Source: CAXBNB01 sp965267535 (GTDB lineage: Bacteria > Bacteroidota > Bacteroidia > Cytophagales > Cyclobacteriaceae). From it: a stretch of 64,000 nt of DNA. Under the pieces are notes generated by a model. The model was given only the letters and a program-made list of their open reading frames with translations. It ran no database searches and was not told where the DNA came from. Location: contig OZ254082.1 in assembly GCA_965267535.1 (NCBI GenBank), positions 2,232,001 through 2,296,000 on the forward strand. The letters run 5' to 3'. A program made the translations under genes and the position numbers. This document shows, piece by piece, positions 51,794 through 60,339 of the stretch (position 1 is its first letter; each line of letters opens with the position of its first letter).

Positions 51794-52067
51794 GCTTGCT
51801 CTTTATATTCCCATACAAAAAATGTGGGTGCAAATAAATCCATAATAGTTATTAAATCCAATATAAAAAATCACATTACCCGGCTTTGCTGAATTGTGTT
51901 TTTTGTAGGGTTGGGATCGCTCACAAATGTGGACTATGGCAGGTGGCTACCGATCAAATACTTTATCCTCCGTATTTAAGAATTATTCACCTGTTAGTTA
52001 AAAGTATTCATGGCAGAGGTTGGTTTATTTAATTTTGAAGTTTGCAAGAACTAAACCTGATAAACAC

Positions 52068-53720
52068 GTGAACAAAATTTATGGACTTACACTGGCTCTG
52101 TTTCTAGGGATTTCATCTCTTCTTACAGCAGCTCCAGGCGATTCGCTCACCGTTCAGCTTTTTACCTTTGAAGATATAACCAAAAGAAGAGGCTGGTTTG
52201 AATTGCCCGACGATAACCGTACCTGGCAAAAGATTTACATGATCCGCACACTCAAATGTGACGAGAAAACAACGCGCGATAAATACCCTTGTGGGGAGTG
52301 GGATTACTCCACACATACACTACTCTACATACACAAGCCTGATAGCACAGTAGAGAAATTTGAGTTGGAAAACTTTGTAACCCCGTATGGCAAACGCCTT
52401 GATCTGGGAGAAGACGGCTGGACGTATACGTATGATGTAACGGACTATGCTCCACTGCTCAAGGGTAGAATAGATATTTCCAGTGGCAATACTCAGGAAT
52501 TGCTCGATATGAAGTTTGTATTTATAGAAGGTACGCCTCCACGAAATGTGCTGAAGGTAGAAAACCTTTACCCCTGGGGAAATTACAAGTATGAAAAGCT
52601 TGCGCTGGATTCGGTTTTAACGCCTTTTCAACTGGTATTGCACCCAGAGGCAGCAGCATACATGTTGCGCGGCAGGATATCCGGTCATGGGCACTATGGT
52701 CCACGCAACTGCTGTGAGTGGGATGCTAAAACGCATACTTATTACAACAAAAAACAGGTGCTTTTCAAATGGAATGTATGGAAAAACTGTGGCAATAATC
52801 CGATCTACCCGCAAGGGGGAACCTGGCAGTTTGACAGAGCAGGCTGGTGTCCCGGTACGGCTGTAGATACCTACGACTTTGAGTTGACCAATAAGGTGAA
52901 TCCTGGTGATACCCTGGAATTTGATTACGGAATAGAGATGTTTACCGACAATGGCGAAAAAGGAGGGAATTACATCCAGAGCCATCAGCTGTTTAGCTAC
53001 GGACCTCCCAATTTTACAAACGATGCTGCGGTAAGTGATATAATAGCGCCTAGCGGAAAAGATGAATATAGCCGCCTGAATCCTATTTGTAAAGATCCGG
53101 AAATTGTTATCCAAAATACAGGTAAAAATCCATTGCGTACTCTCACCATTACTTACGGATTGGCCAGTGGAGAGAAGTCGACCTACACCTGGCATGGTAA
53201 TCTGAATTTTCTGGAAAAAGAAAATGTAATACTTCCACAAATGACTTGGGCTACACTGGAAGAGCATCCGGTTTTTGAAGTGAAAATAGAAAAGCCCAAC
53301 GGTACTACGGACCAATACTCATGGAACAATACGATGACTTCACGGGTGGTAATCCCGGACGAATTGCCGACAGAAGTAACCCTGCTTATAGAAGCGCAAT
53401 CTTTTGGCAGAGCCAAAGACAATGGCTACCGACTGATCAATGCCAATGGAGAGGTGCTCTATGGAAAGGATCAGCTTGAAGACGGTGAAGTGGTAAAAGA
53501 AAAAATGTTGCTACCCAATGGATGCTATGAGTTGGTAGTGTTTGACCGCAAAGAAGACGGTATGATTCGAAAGTGGTGGTATCGTAGGTCTAACCCCGAT
53601 AAAGTAGGCAAAAACGGAAGGATTGCCCTGCTCGACAATGATGGTAATGTACTCAAAGAACTGAAATACGACTTTGCAGAGCAGGAAATGTACCGATTCA
53701 GAGTAGGCAGCTTCGAGTAA
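52068..53720 (+). CDS. Peptide-N-glycosidase F-like secreted protein
   Basis: The start at GTG 52068 gives MNKIYGLTLALFLGISSLLTAAPGD, a clean signal peptide; the earlier in-frame TTG at 52020 would bury it. The mature protein of about 550 residues has the PNGase F N-terminal fold (RTLKCDEKTTRDKYPCGEWDYSTHTLLYI) with the EWD aspartate that aligns with the catalytic Asp60 of PNGase F. The C-terminal fold follows (GHGHYGPRNCCEWDAK; FDRAGWCPGTAVDTYDFEL). The last 160 residues are an extra beta domain. Such enzymes release N-glycans from glycoproteins. Together with GH92, GH20 and the sialidase-like gene elsewhere in the window this would complete an N-glycan degradation set. Confidence 0.9.
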   Translation: MNKIYGLTLALFLGISSLLTAAPGDSLTVQLFTFEDITKRRGWFELPDDNRTWQKIYMIRTLKCDEKTTRDKYPCGEWDYSTHTLLYIHKPDSTVEKFELENFVTPYGKRLDLGEDGWTYTYDVTDYAPLLKGRIDISSGNTQELLDMKFVFIEGTPPRNVLKVENLYPWGNYKYEKLALDSVLTPFQLVLHPEAAAYMLRGRISGHGHYGPRNCCEWDAKTHTYYNKKQVLFKWNVWKNCGNNPIYPQGGTWQFDRAGWCPGTAVDTYDFELTNKVNPGDTLEFDYGIEMFTDNGEKGGNYIQSHQLFSYGPPNFTNDAAVSDIIAPSGKDEYSRLNPICKDPEIVIQNTGKNPLRTLTITYGLASGEKSTYTWHGNLNFLEKENVILPQMTWATLEEHPVFEVKIEKPNGTTDQYSWNNTMTSRVVIPDELPTEVTLLIEAQSFGRAKDNGYRLINANGEVLYGKDQLEDGEVVKEKMLLPNGCYELVVFDRKEDGMIRKWWYRRSNPDKVGKNGRIALLDNDGNVLKELKYDFAEQEMYRFRVGSFE

Positions 53721-53753
53721 CGAACAGACCGTGTAGCGTATAAATGCTTTTCT

Positions 53754-53784
53754 TGCCTAAAATGAATTGTAGTTTTTAGGCAAA
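53754..53784 (+). terminator. Hairpin after PNGase F-like gene
   Basis: TTGCCTAAAA (53754-53763) pairs perfectly with TTTTAGGCAA (53775-53784) across an 11-base loop, 33 bases after the stop codon. There is no clear T-run beyond the stem; some read-through into the DUF3472 gene is possible. Confidence 0.6.
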
Positions 53785-53825
53785 AGACTTTTCAGAACTA
53801 AAAATCTCTTAAACTAAACTTTATA

Positions 53826-55157
53826 ATGATAAAATGGATAAACAAAAGGGCTACATCGCAATTGCTGATAATAGCCCTGGCAGCAGTAGGCTTTGGATGC
53901 AATAGCAGTACGGAAGCAGAAGTGACCGTGCCCGAAAAAAGTGCGTTGACGATAGCCATACCTACTCAAGGCAATACCTGGGTAGTAAACAATGACGACC
54001 GATCGGCAAATGTCATTACTAAAAATGGCGTTGAAGGATGGACAGATCCCGCCAGCATACTTCACACCTACGTGAGAGTTGAAAAAGCAGGTGCTTTGCA
54101 CATAGGGGCTGTAGCGAAAGTAACTGAAGGCTCATCTACGGTGAAGTTTTTGGTAGAAGGGCAGGAACAGAACATTACACTGACAAACACTACTGCAGAT
54201 ACTATTCCCGTAATGACGGTAAATGTTAACACACCGGGCTACTATGCTATAGCTATGCAGGGTGTAAGCACTACCGCATCGACTTTTGCAGACATACCTG
54301 CACTCCTTGTAGGAGGAGAGGCTACCAGCTCAGGCGTTTACTATGTAAAAGATGACTTCTACTGGGGTAGAAGAGGCCCGTCTGTTCACCTGGGGTATCA
54401 GGTGCCTGAAGCAGCTGCACCTGTAAAATGGTTTTACAATGAAATGACAGTACCCGAAGGCGAAGATGTGATTGGGTCTTATTTCATGGCCAATGGATTC
54501 GGACAAGGGTACTTTGGTATTCAGGTAAACTCACCCGATGAGCGACGTATTCTGTTTTCTGTGTGGAGTCCGTACCATACCGACAACCCCAATGAAATAC
54601 CGGAAGATCAGCGAATCCAATTGCTTAAAAAAGGAGAGGGTGTGCATACCGGTAAATTTGGAAACGAAGGATCAGGCGGACAAAGCTACCGCAAATACAT
54701 GTGGAAGGCCGGAACAACCTACCGTTTCTTGCTCAAGGGAGAACCAGCAAAAAACAATTCTACTGACTTTACCGCTTACTTTTACGCTCCGGAAATCGGA
54801 AAATGGGAGTTGATAGCTTCATTCCGACGGCCAAAAACGAGCACTTACCTTACCCGTCAGCATTCCTTTCTGGAAAACTTTATCCCTCAGATGGGCTACA
54901 AAAGCAGAAAGGTCAACTATACCAATCAGTGGGTGTGCGACAAGGAAGGCAACTGGTTTGAGCTGACAAAGGCTAAGTTTACAGCCGATGCTACAGCACA
55001 CAAAGATTCACGTCTGGATTATGCCGGGGGAAATGAGGGTAGTCAGTTTTTCTTGAAAAACTGTGGTTTCTTTAGTGAAAGAGTGCCTTTCGATACCTTT
55101 TTTGAGCGTACTCCCACAGGGAATCAGCCGCAGATAGATTTTTCAGCCTTACCTTGA
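53826..55157 (+). CDS. DUF5077-DUF3472 lipoprotein
   Basis: This 443-residue protein has a lipoprotein signal (LLIIALAAVGFGCNSS). Residues about 40-160 resemble the DUF5077 beta-sandwich that precedes DUF3472 (PTQGNTWVVNNDDRSANVI; LHTYVRVEKAGALHIGAVAKV). The rest matches DUF3472: DDFYWGRRGPSVHLGYQVPE, YFGIQVNSPDERRILFSVWSPYHTDNP and TTYRFLLKGEPA. These domain pairs are found in Bacteroidota secreted glycan-binding proteins; no enzyme activity is established. It follows the PNGase F-like gene after 105 bases in the same direction, so a role in binding the N-glycan or glycoprotein substrate is a reasonable inference. Confidence 0.85.
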   Translation: MIKWINKRATSQLLIIALAAVGFGCNSSTEAEVTVPEKSALTIAIPTQGNTWVVNNDDRSANVITKNGVEGWTDPASILHTYVRVEKAGALHIGAVAKVTEGSSTVKFLVEGQEQNITLTNTTADTIPVMTVNVNTPGYYAIAMQGVSTTASTFADIPALLVGGEATSSGVYYVKDDFYWGRRGPSVHLGYQVPEAAAPVKWFYNEMTVPEGEDVIGSYFMANGFGQGYFGIQVNSPDERRILFSVWSPYHTDNPNEIPEDQRIQLLKKGEGVHTGKFGNEGSGGQSYRKYMWKAGTTYRFLLKGEPAKNNSTDFTAYFYAPEIGKWELIASFRRPKTSTYLTRQHSFLENFIPQMGYKSRKVNYTNQWVCDKEGNWFELTKAKFTADATAHKDSRLDYAGGNEGSQFFLKNCGFFSERVPFDTFFERTPTGNQPQIDFSALP

Positions 55158-55258
55158 TTTTTAAGCTTTCTGAAAAAAACAGGTATCAATAACGGGAATG
55201 CCTGTAAAAGTGAAAAATTTTTGAAAGCAGGAATAGGCGGGAATTAGCCTGATCTTTG

Positions 55259-55266
55259 TAAGTTTG
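55259..55266 (+). promoter_or_regulatory. Possible -7 element before yebC
   Basis: TAAGTTTG fits TANNTTTG, 32 bases before the yebC start codon. No TTTG lies at the usual 19-base distance upstream, so only the -7 element is supported. Confidence 0.35.
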
Positions 55267-55298
55267 AAGCCAAAATTGAACGCAGCACTTAATATTAT

Positions 55299-56006
55299 AT
55301 GGGAAGAGCATTTGAATTTCGTAAAGGAAGAAAAATGAAACGTTGGGCGCACATGTCCAAAACGTTTACTAGGATAGGAAAAGAAATCACTATGGCGGCC
55401 AAAGCCGGTGGTCCTGATCCGGATACAAACTCACGTTTGAGGGCTATTTTACAAAATGCAAAGTCTGAAAATATGCCCAAGGATAATATTGAGCGGGCTA
55501 TTAAGAAGGCAACTGATAAGGATACCTCAGACTATAAAGAAGTGTTGTTTGAGGGGTATGGCCCTCATGGAATAGCCGTGTTGGTAGAAACCGCCACCGA
55601 CAATAACAACCGTACTGTGGCTAATGTGCGTAGCTATTTTAGCAAGTATGGAGGCAGCCTGGGTACATCGGGTTCCGTAGAGTTTATGTTTGAGCATAAG
55701 TGCCACTTCAAGATAACCAAAGCAGAGTATGATGTAGAAGAGCTCGAATTGGAACTGATAGATCATGGTGCAGAAGAAGTCTTTGTGGAAGAAGATAATA
55801 TTATTATCTACGGAGAGTTTAGCGCCTATGGCTCGTTGCAAAAAGCGTTGGAAGAGATGGGAGCAGAGATTGTTAGTTCAGAATTTGAACGCATCCCCAC
55901 TACTACCAAAGAATTGAATGAAGAACAGACCGAGGAAGTAGATAAGCTACTGGAAAAACTCGAAGAAGACGATGATGTGCAGCAGGTGTACCATACTATG
56001 GCATAG
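55299..56006 (+). CDS. yebC: YebC/PmpR-family transcriptional regulator
   Basis: This 235-residue cytoplasmic protein has the full YebC/TACO1 pattern: FRKGRKMKRWAHMSKTFTRIGKEITMAAK, NSRLRAILQNAKSENMPKDNIERAIKKA, VLFEGYGPHGIAVLVETATDNNNRT, and KYGGSLGTSGSVEFMFEHK. YebC proteins bind DNA as regulators or promote translation of difficult proline motifs. The E. coli protein sits upstream of ruvC, whereas here it precedes an OmpA-like gene. An intrinsic terminator follows at 56034-56080, its stem overlapping the next start codon. Its length is normal. Confidence 0.95.
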   Translation: MGRAFEFRKGRKMKRWAHMSKTFTRIGKEITMAAKAGGPDPDTNSRLRAILQNAKSENMPKDNIERAIKKATDKDTSDYKEVLFEGYGPHGIAVLVETATDNNNRTVANVRSYFSKYGGSLGTSGSVEFMFEHKCHFKITKAEYDVEELELELIDHGAEEVFVEEDNIIIYGEFSAYGSLQKALEEMGAEIVSSEFERIPTTTKELNEEQTEEVDKLLEKLEEDDDVQQVYHTMA

Positions 56007-56033
56007 CCTTAGCATTATATTGTAAAACAAGAC

Positions 56034-56080
56034 AAAGCCTGTCCCCGTTTAGCATAAACATGGGCAGGCTTTTTCTTTTG
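56034..56080 (+). terminator. Terminator of yebC overlapping the OmpA-like start codon
   Basis: AAAGCCTGTCC (56034-56044) pairs with GGGCAGGCTTT (56062-56072), 11 pairs with one G-U, and is followed by TTTCTTTT. The right arm begins at the G of the ATG of the OmpA-like gene. Termination of yebC and occlusion of this start codon are both plausible outcomes. Confidence 0.75.
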
Positions 56081-56470
56081 GTGGGCATTTTGATTGCGAT
56101 GCAGTGGCAGAGCTACGGGCAAGAGCAAAAGCTTGTGCGCAGTATTTATTTTGGTGGGGGGAGTTTCACTATTGACCCTGTCCAACGCGAAAAACTGGTG
56201 CAGTTTTTGGATTCTATTCCAGATCTCAGTCATTATACCATCACCATTCATAGTCATACCGACAACATCGGTGGAGCAGCTTTCAACAAGCGGCTGTCGG
56301 AAGCCAGAAGTCTCTCAGCCAGACAGCTGCTTATCCGACACAGTATCCTTCCAGAAGCCATTGAGATCAAAGACTTTGGCCAGCACAACCCCTTGTATGA
56401 TAACAGTACGCACGAGGGAAGAATCAGAAACCGGAGGGTAGATATTATCTTCTGGCCCTTGAGCCTGTAA
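56060..56470 (+). CDS. OmpA C-terminal domain protein
   Basis: The 136-residue product begins MGRLFLLVGILIAMQWQSYGQEQ, a signal peptide, and the rest is an OmpA-like peptidoglycan-binding domain: FDSIPDLSHYTITIHSHTDNIGG (the SHTDN box), FNKRLSEARSLSARQLLI, and IRNRRVDIIFWPL, which has the RRVD motif. Such short proteins link the outer membrane or periplasm to the cell wall. The ATG is inside the right arm of the yebC terminator hairpin, so expression may depend on whether the hairpin forms. A later ATG would remove most of the signal peptide, which argues for this start. The gene is followed by ligA after 102 bases. Confidence 0.85.
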   Translation: MGRLFLLVGILIAMQWQSYGQEQKLVRSIYFGGGSFTIDPVQREKLVQFLDSIPDLSHYTITIHSHTDNIGGAAFNKRLSEARSLSARQLLIRHSILPEAIEIKDFGQHNPLYDNSTHEGRIRNRRVDIIFWPLSL

Positions 56471-56513
56471 AGCGGCAAGATAAAGCACAATTGTTTTGAT
56501 ATGGGAGCATAAA

Positions 56514-56547
56514 ACTTGAAGTAAAATACAAACTATTGTTACATTTG
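56514..56547 (+). promoter_or_regulatory. Probable promoter of ligA
   Basis: TACATTTG (56540-56547) matches TANNTTTG, and CTTG (56514-56517) has three of four bases of TTTG, with a 22-base spacer. A start near 56554 would leave only seven bases before ATG 56561, so ATG 56573 is favoured. Confidence 0.5.
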
Positions 56548-56572
56548 TTCCTTTTCTCAAATGCAACGTTTT

Positions 56573-58585
56573 ATGACCGGGGAACAGGCCAAAAAAGAAA
56601 TTTCGGAACTAACTGAAAAGATAAATTATCACAACTACCAGTACTATCAGGAAAGCAAATCTGAAATATCGGATTACGAGTTTGATCAACTACTGGATCG
56701 GCTAATAGCATTAGAAAATCAGTTCCCTGAATTTAAATACGAAGATTCTCCAAGTCAGCGTGTAGGAGGCACCATTACCAAGCATTTTGAAACGGTAGTG
56801 CATCAGTATCCTATGCTCTCCCTGGGCAACACCTACTCCGAAGAAGACCTGATCGATTTTGATAAACGTGTGGCAAAGGGGTTGGATGGTGCAGCGTATG
56901 AGTACCTATGCGAACTCAAATTCGACGGGGTAGCCCTTAGTCTGCGCTACGAAAACGGTGTATTAAAGCAGGCAGTAACACGCGGCGATGGAACCAAGGG
57001 TGATAACATTACGGCCAATGCCAAAACCATCCGTTCTATTCCTTTAAAAATAGAGGCAGATGATTTACCCGATTCGTTTGAGGTGAGAGGTGAAGCATTT
57101 ATGCCCTCAGCTGTTTTTCATCAGCTCAACGAGCAGCGGGCTGCAAACGGAGAAGAGTTGCTTGCCAATCCCCGAAATACTGCTTCGGGTACTTTGAAAA
57201 TGCAGGATTCCAGCATCGTAGCTTCACGCAAGCTGGATTGTTACCTCTACAACCTGCTCGGTGCGGAAAAAATCATTACCACCCACGAAGAATCCATTCA
57301 TTCGCTTGAAAAGTGGGGATTTAATGTATCGCCAACCTACAAAAAATGCAGCTCCATTCAGGAAGTGCTAAAGTACATACAATTCTGGGAAGAAAAGCGA
57401 AAAGAACTGCCGGTAGAAACGGACGGTATTGTCATAAAAGTGAATGATCTGGCTCAGCAAGATATACTTGGTTTTACAGCCAAGAGTCCCCGCTGGGCTA
57501 TTGCCTACAAGTACAAAGCCGAAAATGCTTCCACACGCCTACTCAATATCGCCTATCAGGTAGGGCGTACCGGAGCTATCACACCTGTAGCAGAATTGGA
57601 GCCGGTGCTATTGGCCGGTACTACAGTGAAGCGCGCATCTCTGCACAATGCCAACGAGATAGAGCGTCTGGATATACGAGTGGGCGACATGGTGTTTGTG
57701 GAAAAGGGAGGTGAAATTATACCCAAGGTGACAGGTGTAGATGTAACGGCCCGCCAACCGGACTCACAACCTCACGCGTACATTACTCATTGCCCGGAGT
57801 GCAAGACGGAGCTGGTGCGGTTGGAAGGAGAGGCTGCACATTACTGCCCTAATCAGGACAACTGTGCTCCTCAGATTACCGGCAGGATTGAGCATTTCAT
57901 CCACCGTAAGGCCATGGACATAGACTCTATGGGAGAGCAAACCATCAAGTTGCTATACCAGCAAGGGTTGGTGAATAATGTGGCAGATTTGTACGATCTG
58001 AAATACGAGCAGGTGCTTGAGTTAGAGGGATTCAAAGAGCTGTCGAGTAAAAACCTGATTGACGGCATTGCCAAATCCAAAGAAGCTCCTTTCGAAAGCG
58101 TGTTGTTTGGATTGGGTATACGCTTTGTCGGCAAAACGGTGGCAGAAAAACTAGCCGATCATTTTGGTAGCATAGACGCTTTGATGGGAGCTACCTACGA
58201 CCAACTTATAGATGTGCCGGAAATAGGTGAACGTATCGCCAATAGCTTGCTGGCGTACTTTAGCAATCCGGCCAATGTATCGGTTATCGAACGATTAAAA
58301 GCGGCAGGGTTGCAGTTTGAGCGAAGTGCGGCAGCTGACGAACAGGCAAGCGACGTGCTGAACGGAGCAACTTTCGTGATATCAGGTGTGTTTGAAAAGT
58401 ACGGAAGAGAGGAATTGAAACAAATGATCAAGGCAAATGGAGGTAAAGTAGTATCTTCTATTTCCGGTAAATTGGATTATTTGCTGGCAGGTGATAAAAT
58501 GGGGCCCGCAAAACTGGAAAAAGCCAATAAGCTAAATATTAAGATTATATCCGAGGGCGATTTTGATAAAATGGTAAATTTGTAA
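56573..58585 (+). CDS. ligA: NAD-dependent DNA ligase
   Basis: The 670-residue protein begins MTGEQAKKEISELTEKINYHN, typical for LigA; an in-frame ATG at 56561 would lengthen it by four residues. Functional landmarks are YLCELKFDGVALSLRYENG with the AMP-binding lysine in KFDG, ETDGIVIKVND, GRTGAITPVAELEPV, the zinc cysteines CPECKTEL and CPNQDNC, helix-hairpin-helix segments (ELEGFKELSSKNL; VPEIGERIANSL), and a C-terminal BRCT domain (GATFVISGVFEKYGREELKQMI). It joins Okazaki fragments. Its stop is four bases before the DUF6913 gene, and dapA follows, so all three should be one operon. Confidence 0.97.
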   Translation: MTGEQAKKEISELTEKINYHNYQYYQESKSEISDYEFDQLLDRLIALENQFPEFKYEDSPSQRVGGTITKHFETVVHQYPMLSLGNTYSEEDLIDFDKRVAKGLDGAAYEYLCELKFDGVALSLRYENGVLKQAVTRGDGTKGDNITANAKTIRSIPLKIEADDLPDSFEVRGEAFMPSAVFHQLNEQRAANGEELLANPRNTASGTLKMQDSSIVASRKLDCYLYNLLGAEKIITTHEESIHSLEKWGFNVSPTYKKCSSIQEVLKYIQFWEEKRKELPVETDGIVIKVNDLAQQDILGFTAKSPRWAIAYKYKAENASTRLLNIAYQVGRTGAITPVAELEPVLLAGTTVKRASLHNANEIERLDIRVGDMVFVEKGGEIIPKVTGVDVTARQPDSQPHAYITHCPECKTELVRLEGEAAHYCPNQDNCAPQITGRIEHFIHRKAMDIDSMGEQTIKLLYQQGLVNNVADLYDLKYEQVLELEGFKELSSKNLIDGIAKSKEAPFESVLFGLGIRFVGKTVAEKLADHFGSIDALMGATYDQLIDVPEIGERIANSLLAYFSNPANVSVIERLKAAGLQFERSAAADEQASDVLNGATFVISGVFEKYGREELKQMIKANGGKVVSSISGKLDYLLAGDKMGPAKLEKANKLNIKIISEGDFDKMVNL

Positions 58586-58588
58586 TTC

Positions 58589-59110
58589 ATGTTCAAAAAG
58601 AAATTTTTATCCTTCAAAACAGCCTCTTTTCTAAAATCAGGAAAGGTAAAACGTACGGCCAACGGGTTTTCTGATTCTTTGAGCATTGGAATCTTGTTTA
58701 CCTACTCCGATAAGCATAATTTTGAGCTGGTAAATGGAATGATCGACAAGCTTCGTAGCGAAGGAAAAGAAGTTAGTCCTATCACATACATTGTGAAAAT
58801 GGGGGAAGATGATACCTACGATTTTCCCTTTTTTAATTTTGACGATATAGATTTTTGGGGCAATTGGAAAAAGCCTCTGGTTAATAATTTTATAGATATT
58901 CCGTTTGATTTTTTGCTCAACCTGGACTTAAACACCAACAGAGCCACGCAAAACGTATTGGCCAGGTCAAAAGCCAGGTGTAGAGTAGGACGGTTCGAAG
59001 AAGGAAAGAGCGATTACTTCGAAATGATGATCGATCATAAAGAAAATGATTATGAGGCGTTTATCGAGCAAGTGTATCGCTATATTAAAAACGTAAGAAA
59101 TGGAAAGTAA
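58589..59110 (+). CDS. DUF6913 protein, between ligA and dapA
   Basis: The 173-residue cytoplasmic protein reads MFKKKFLSFKTASFLKSGKVKRT at the start, then SIGILFTYSDKHNFELVNGMIDKLR and FFNFDDIDFWGNWKKPLVNNFIDIPFDFLLNLDLN, with a basic RARCRVGRFEEGKSDYFEMMID near the end. This matches my memory of DUF6913, a Bacteroidota-specific family that typically lies with dapA. Its function is unknown. The reading frame starts four bases after ligA and overlaps dapA by 11 bases, so it is translationally coupled. The conserved aspartates and tryptophans suggest a folded enzyme or adaptor. Confidence 0.85.
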   Translation: MFKKKFLSFKTASFLKSGKVKRTANGFSDSLSIGILFTYSDKHNFELVNGMIDKLRSEGKEVSPITYIVKMGEDDTYDFPFFNFDDIDFWGNWKKPLVNNFIDIPFDFLLNLDLNTNRATQNVLARSKARCRVGRFEEGKSDYFEMMIDHKENDYEAFIEQVYRYIKNVRNGK

Positions 59111-59987
59111 ATTTAAGGGTACGGGTGTGGCGTTGGTTACACCATTTAATGATGACTACACAATTGACTACAGCGGATTAGAAAGGCTGTTGGGGCATGT
59201 GACCGAAGGGGGAATAGACTACCTGGTGGTATGCGGTACTACAGGCGAGCCTTCTACTATGTCTGAAAAAGAGAAGCTCGAAGTGCTCCGGTTTGTGAAA
59301 GCAAACAATCCGAAAAATCTTCCTATAGTGTTTGGGATAGGGGGCAACAATACCCTCGAATTGCTGGATAAGTACAAGGCCTTTGAAGAAGATGTAGACG
59401 CTTTTTTGTCTACCTCGCCTTATTACAATAAGCCTTCGCAGGATGGTATCAGAAAACACTACGAACTGATAGCCGATACAGCGGCTAGACCTATATTTTT
59501 ATACAATGTTCCCGGCAGAACCGGTTCGAATGTAGAAGCAGAAACCACTTTGGCCCTGGCCAAGCACCCTAATATCATAGGGCTGAAAGAAGCTTCAGGT
59601 GATCTGGCGCAGTGTATGGCTATAGTGAAAGACAAACCTGCAGATTTTCTGCTGATATCCGGCGATGATGTGATAGCAGTGCCTATGATTTCGATAGGAG
59701 CTTCCGGATTGGTCTCTGTGGTGGCTAATGCGTTACCTGCAGAAACCACTGCTATGGTAAACAAAGCGCTGGAGGGGAATTTTGAAGCCGCAGCAGCTCA
59801 GGCTATGCAATTGATAGATCCTATAGATATGTCATTTAAAGAGGGTAGCCCAGGAGGAGTGAAGTATATCTTGAGCCAGCTAGGTGTATGTGGCGCGCAG
59901 GTGAGACTGCCGTTGACTCAGCCTACTCATGATTTGAAGAAAGCGATTAGTGCTTTTGTGTCGGGTAGAGAGGTGCTGAAAAGCTGA
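59100..59987 (+). CDS. dapA: 4-hydroxy-tetrahydrodipicolinate synthase
   Basis: The 295-residue protein has the complete DapA motif set: GVALVTPFNDDYTIDYSGLERLLGH, VCGTTGEPSTMSEKEK, RPIFLYNVPGRTGSNVEAE with the proton-relay tyrosine, and IIGLKEASGDLAQCM with the Schiff-base lysine. It condenses pyruvate with aspartate semialdehyde in lysine and diaminopimelate synthesis. The start codon overlaps the DUF6913 gene by 11 bases. A strong bidirectional terminator follows at 60008-60041. No other lysine-pathway gene is close. Confidence 0.96.
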   Translation: MESKFKGTGVALVTPFNDDYTIDYSGLERLLGHVTEGGIDYLVVCGTTGEPSTMSEKEKLEVLRFVKANNPKNLPIVFGIGGNNTLELLDKYKAFEEDVDAFLSTSPYYNKPSQDGIRKHYELIADTAARPIFLYNVPGRTGSNVEAETTLALAKHPNIIGLKEASGDLAQCMAIVKDKPADFLLISGDDVIAVPMISIGASGLVSVVANALPAETTAMVNKALEGNFEAAAAQAMQLIDPIDMSFKEGSPGGVKYILSQLGVCGAQVRLPLTQPTHDLKKAISAFVSGREVLKS

Positions 59988-60007
59988 TTTCACTACCCGC
60001 AAGGTAT

Positions 60008-60041
60008 AAAAAAAGGAGTATTGAAAAATACTCCTTTTTTT
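60008..60041 (+). terminator. Bidirectional intrinsic terminator after dapA
   Basis: A-run, GGAGTATT (60015-60022), loop GAAA, AATACTCC (60027-60034), then TTTTTTT. The A-run to the left serves as a T-run on the minus strand, so the same hairpin can end both the ligA-DUF6913-dapA unit and the H1-like gene that comes from the other side. Confidence 0.92.
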
Positions 60042-60062
60042 ATATATAAAGTCTTGCTTTAA

Positions 60063-60236
60063 TTATCCGTTTTTGATGTCTTGAACCTCAACTCTGATTT
60101 CCTGAGCCAGGTTTTTCAATTCTTGCATCCCTTTTCTTACTCTAGTTCCAGCAGCCTGGTTTTTTTTGTCGTAGAATTTCTCAAAGTCGCCCTCTAAAGA
60201 TGCTATCAAATTGCTGATTTCTTCAAATCTTTTCAT
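60063..60236 (-). CDS. Histone H1-like small basic protein
   Basis: A 57-codon minus-strand reading frame from ATG 60236 to TAA 60063 encodes a lysine- and arginine-rich protein: MKRFEEISNLIASLEGDFEKF, then KNQAAGTRVRKGMQELKNLAQ, ending VEVQDIKNG. I recognise this as the short histone H1-like (Hc1-type) protein of Bacteroidota, which carries the AAGTRVRKGMQEL core. It probably binds DNA. A ribosome-binding site is not obvious. The dapA terminator (60008-60041) stands just after its stop. The 103-base upstream region to 60339 is AT-rich. Confidence 0.85.
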   Translation of the reverse strand: MKRFEEISNLIASLEGDFEKFYDKKNQAAGTRVRKGMQELKNLAQEIRVEVQDIKNG

Positions 60237-60339
60237 GTTTGTTTATTTTTTTAAGGTTATTGATAATTAAATAAGCGTTGGCAATAATATTAAAAATGTT
60301 TAAATAATTAAAGCAAACCACTTTTTTTATTGAAAATAA

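Noticed and set aside
52617..53315. 232-codon minus-strand open frame
   Set aside because: It lies opposite the PNGase F-like gene and shows no domain.
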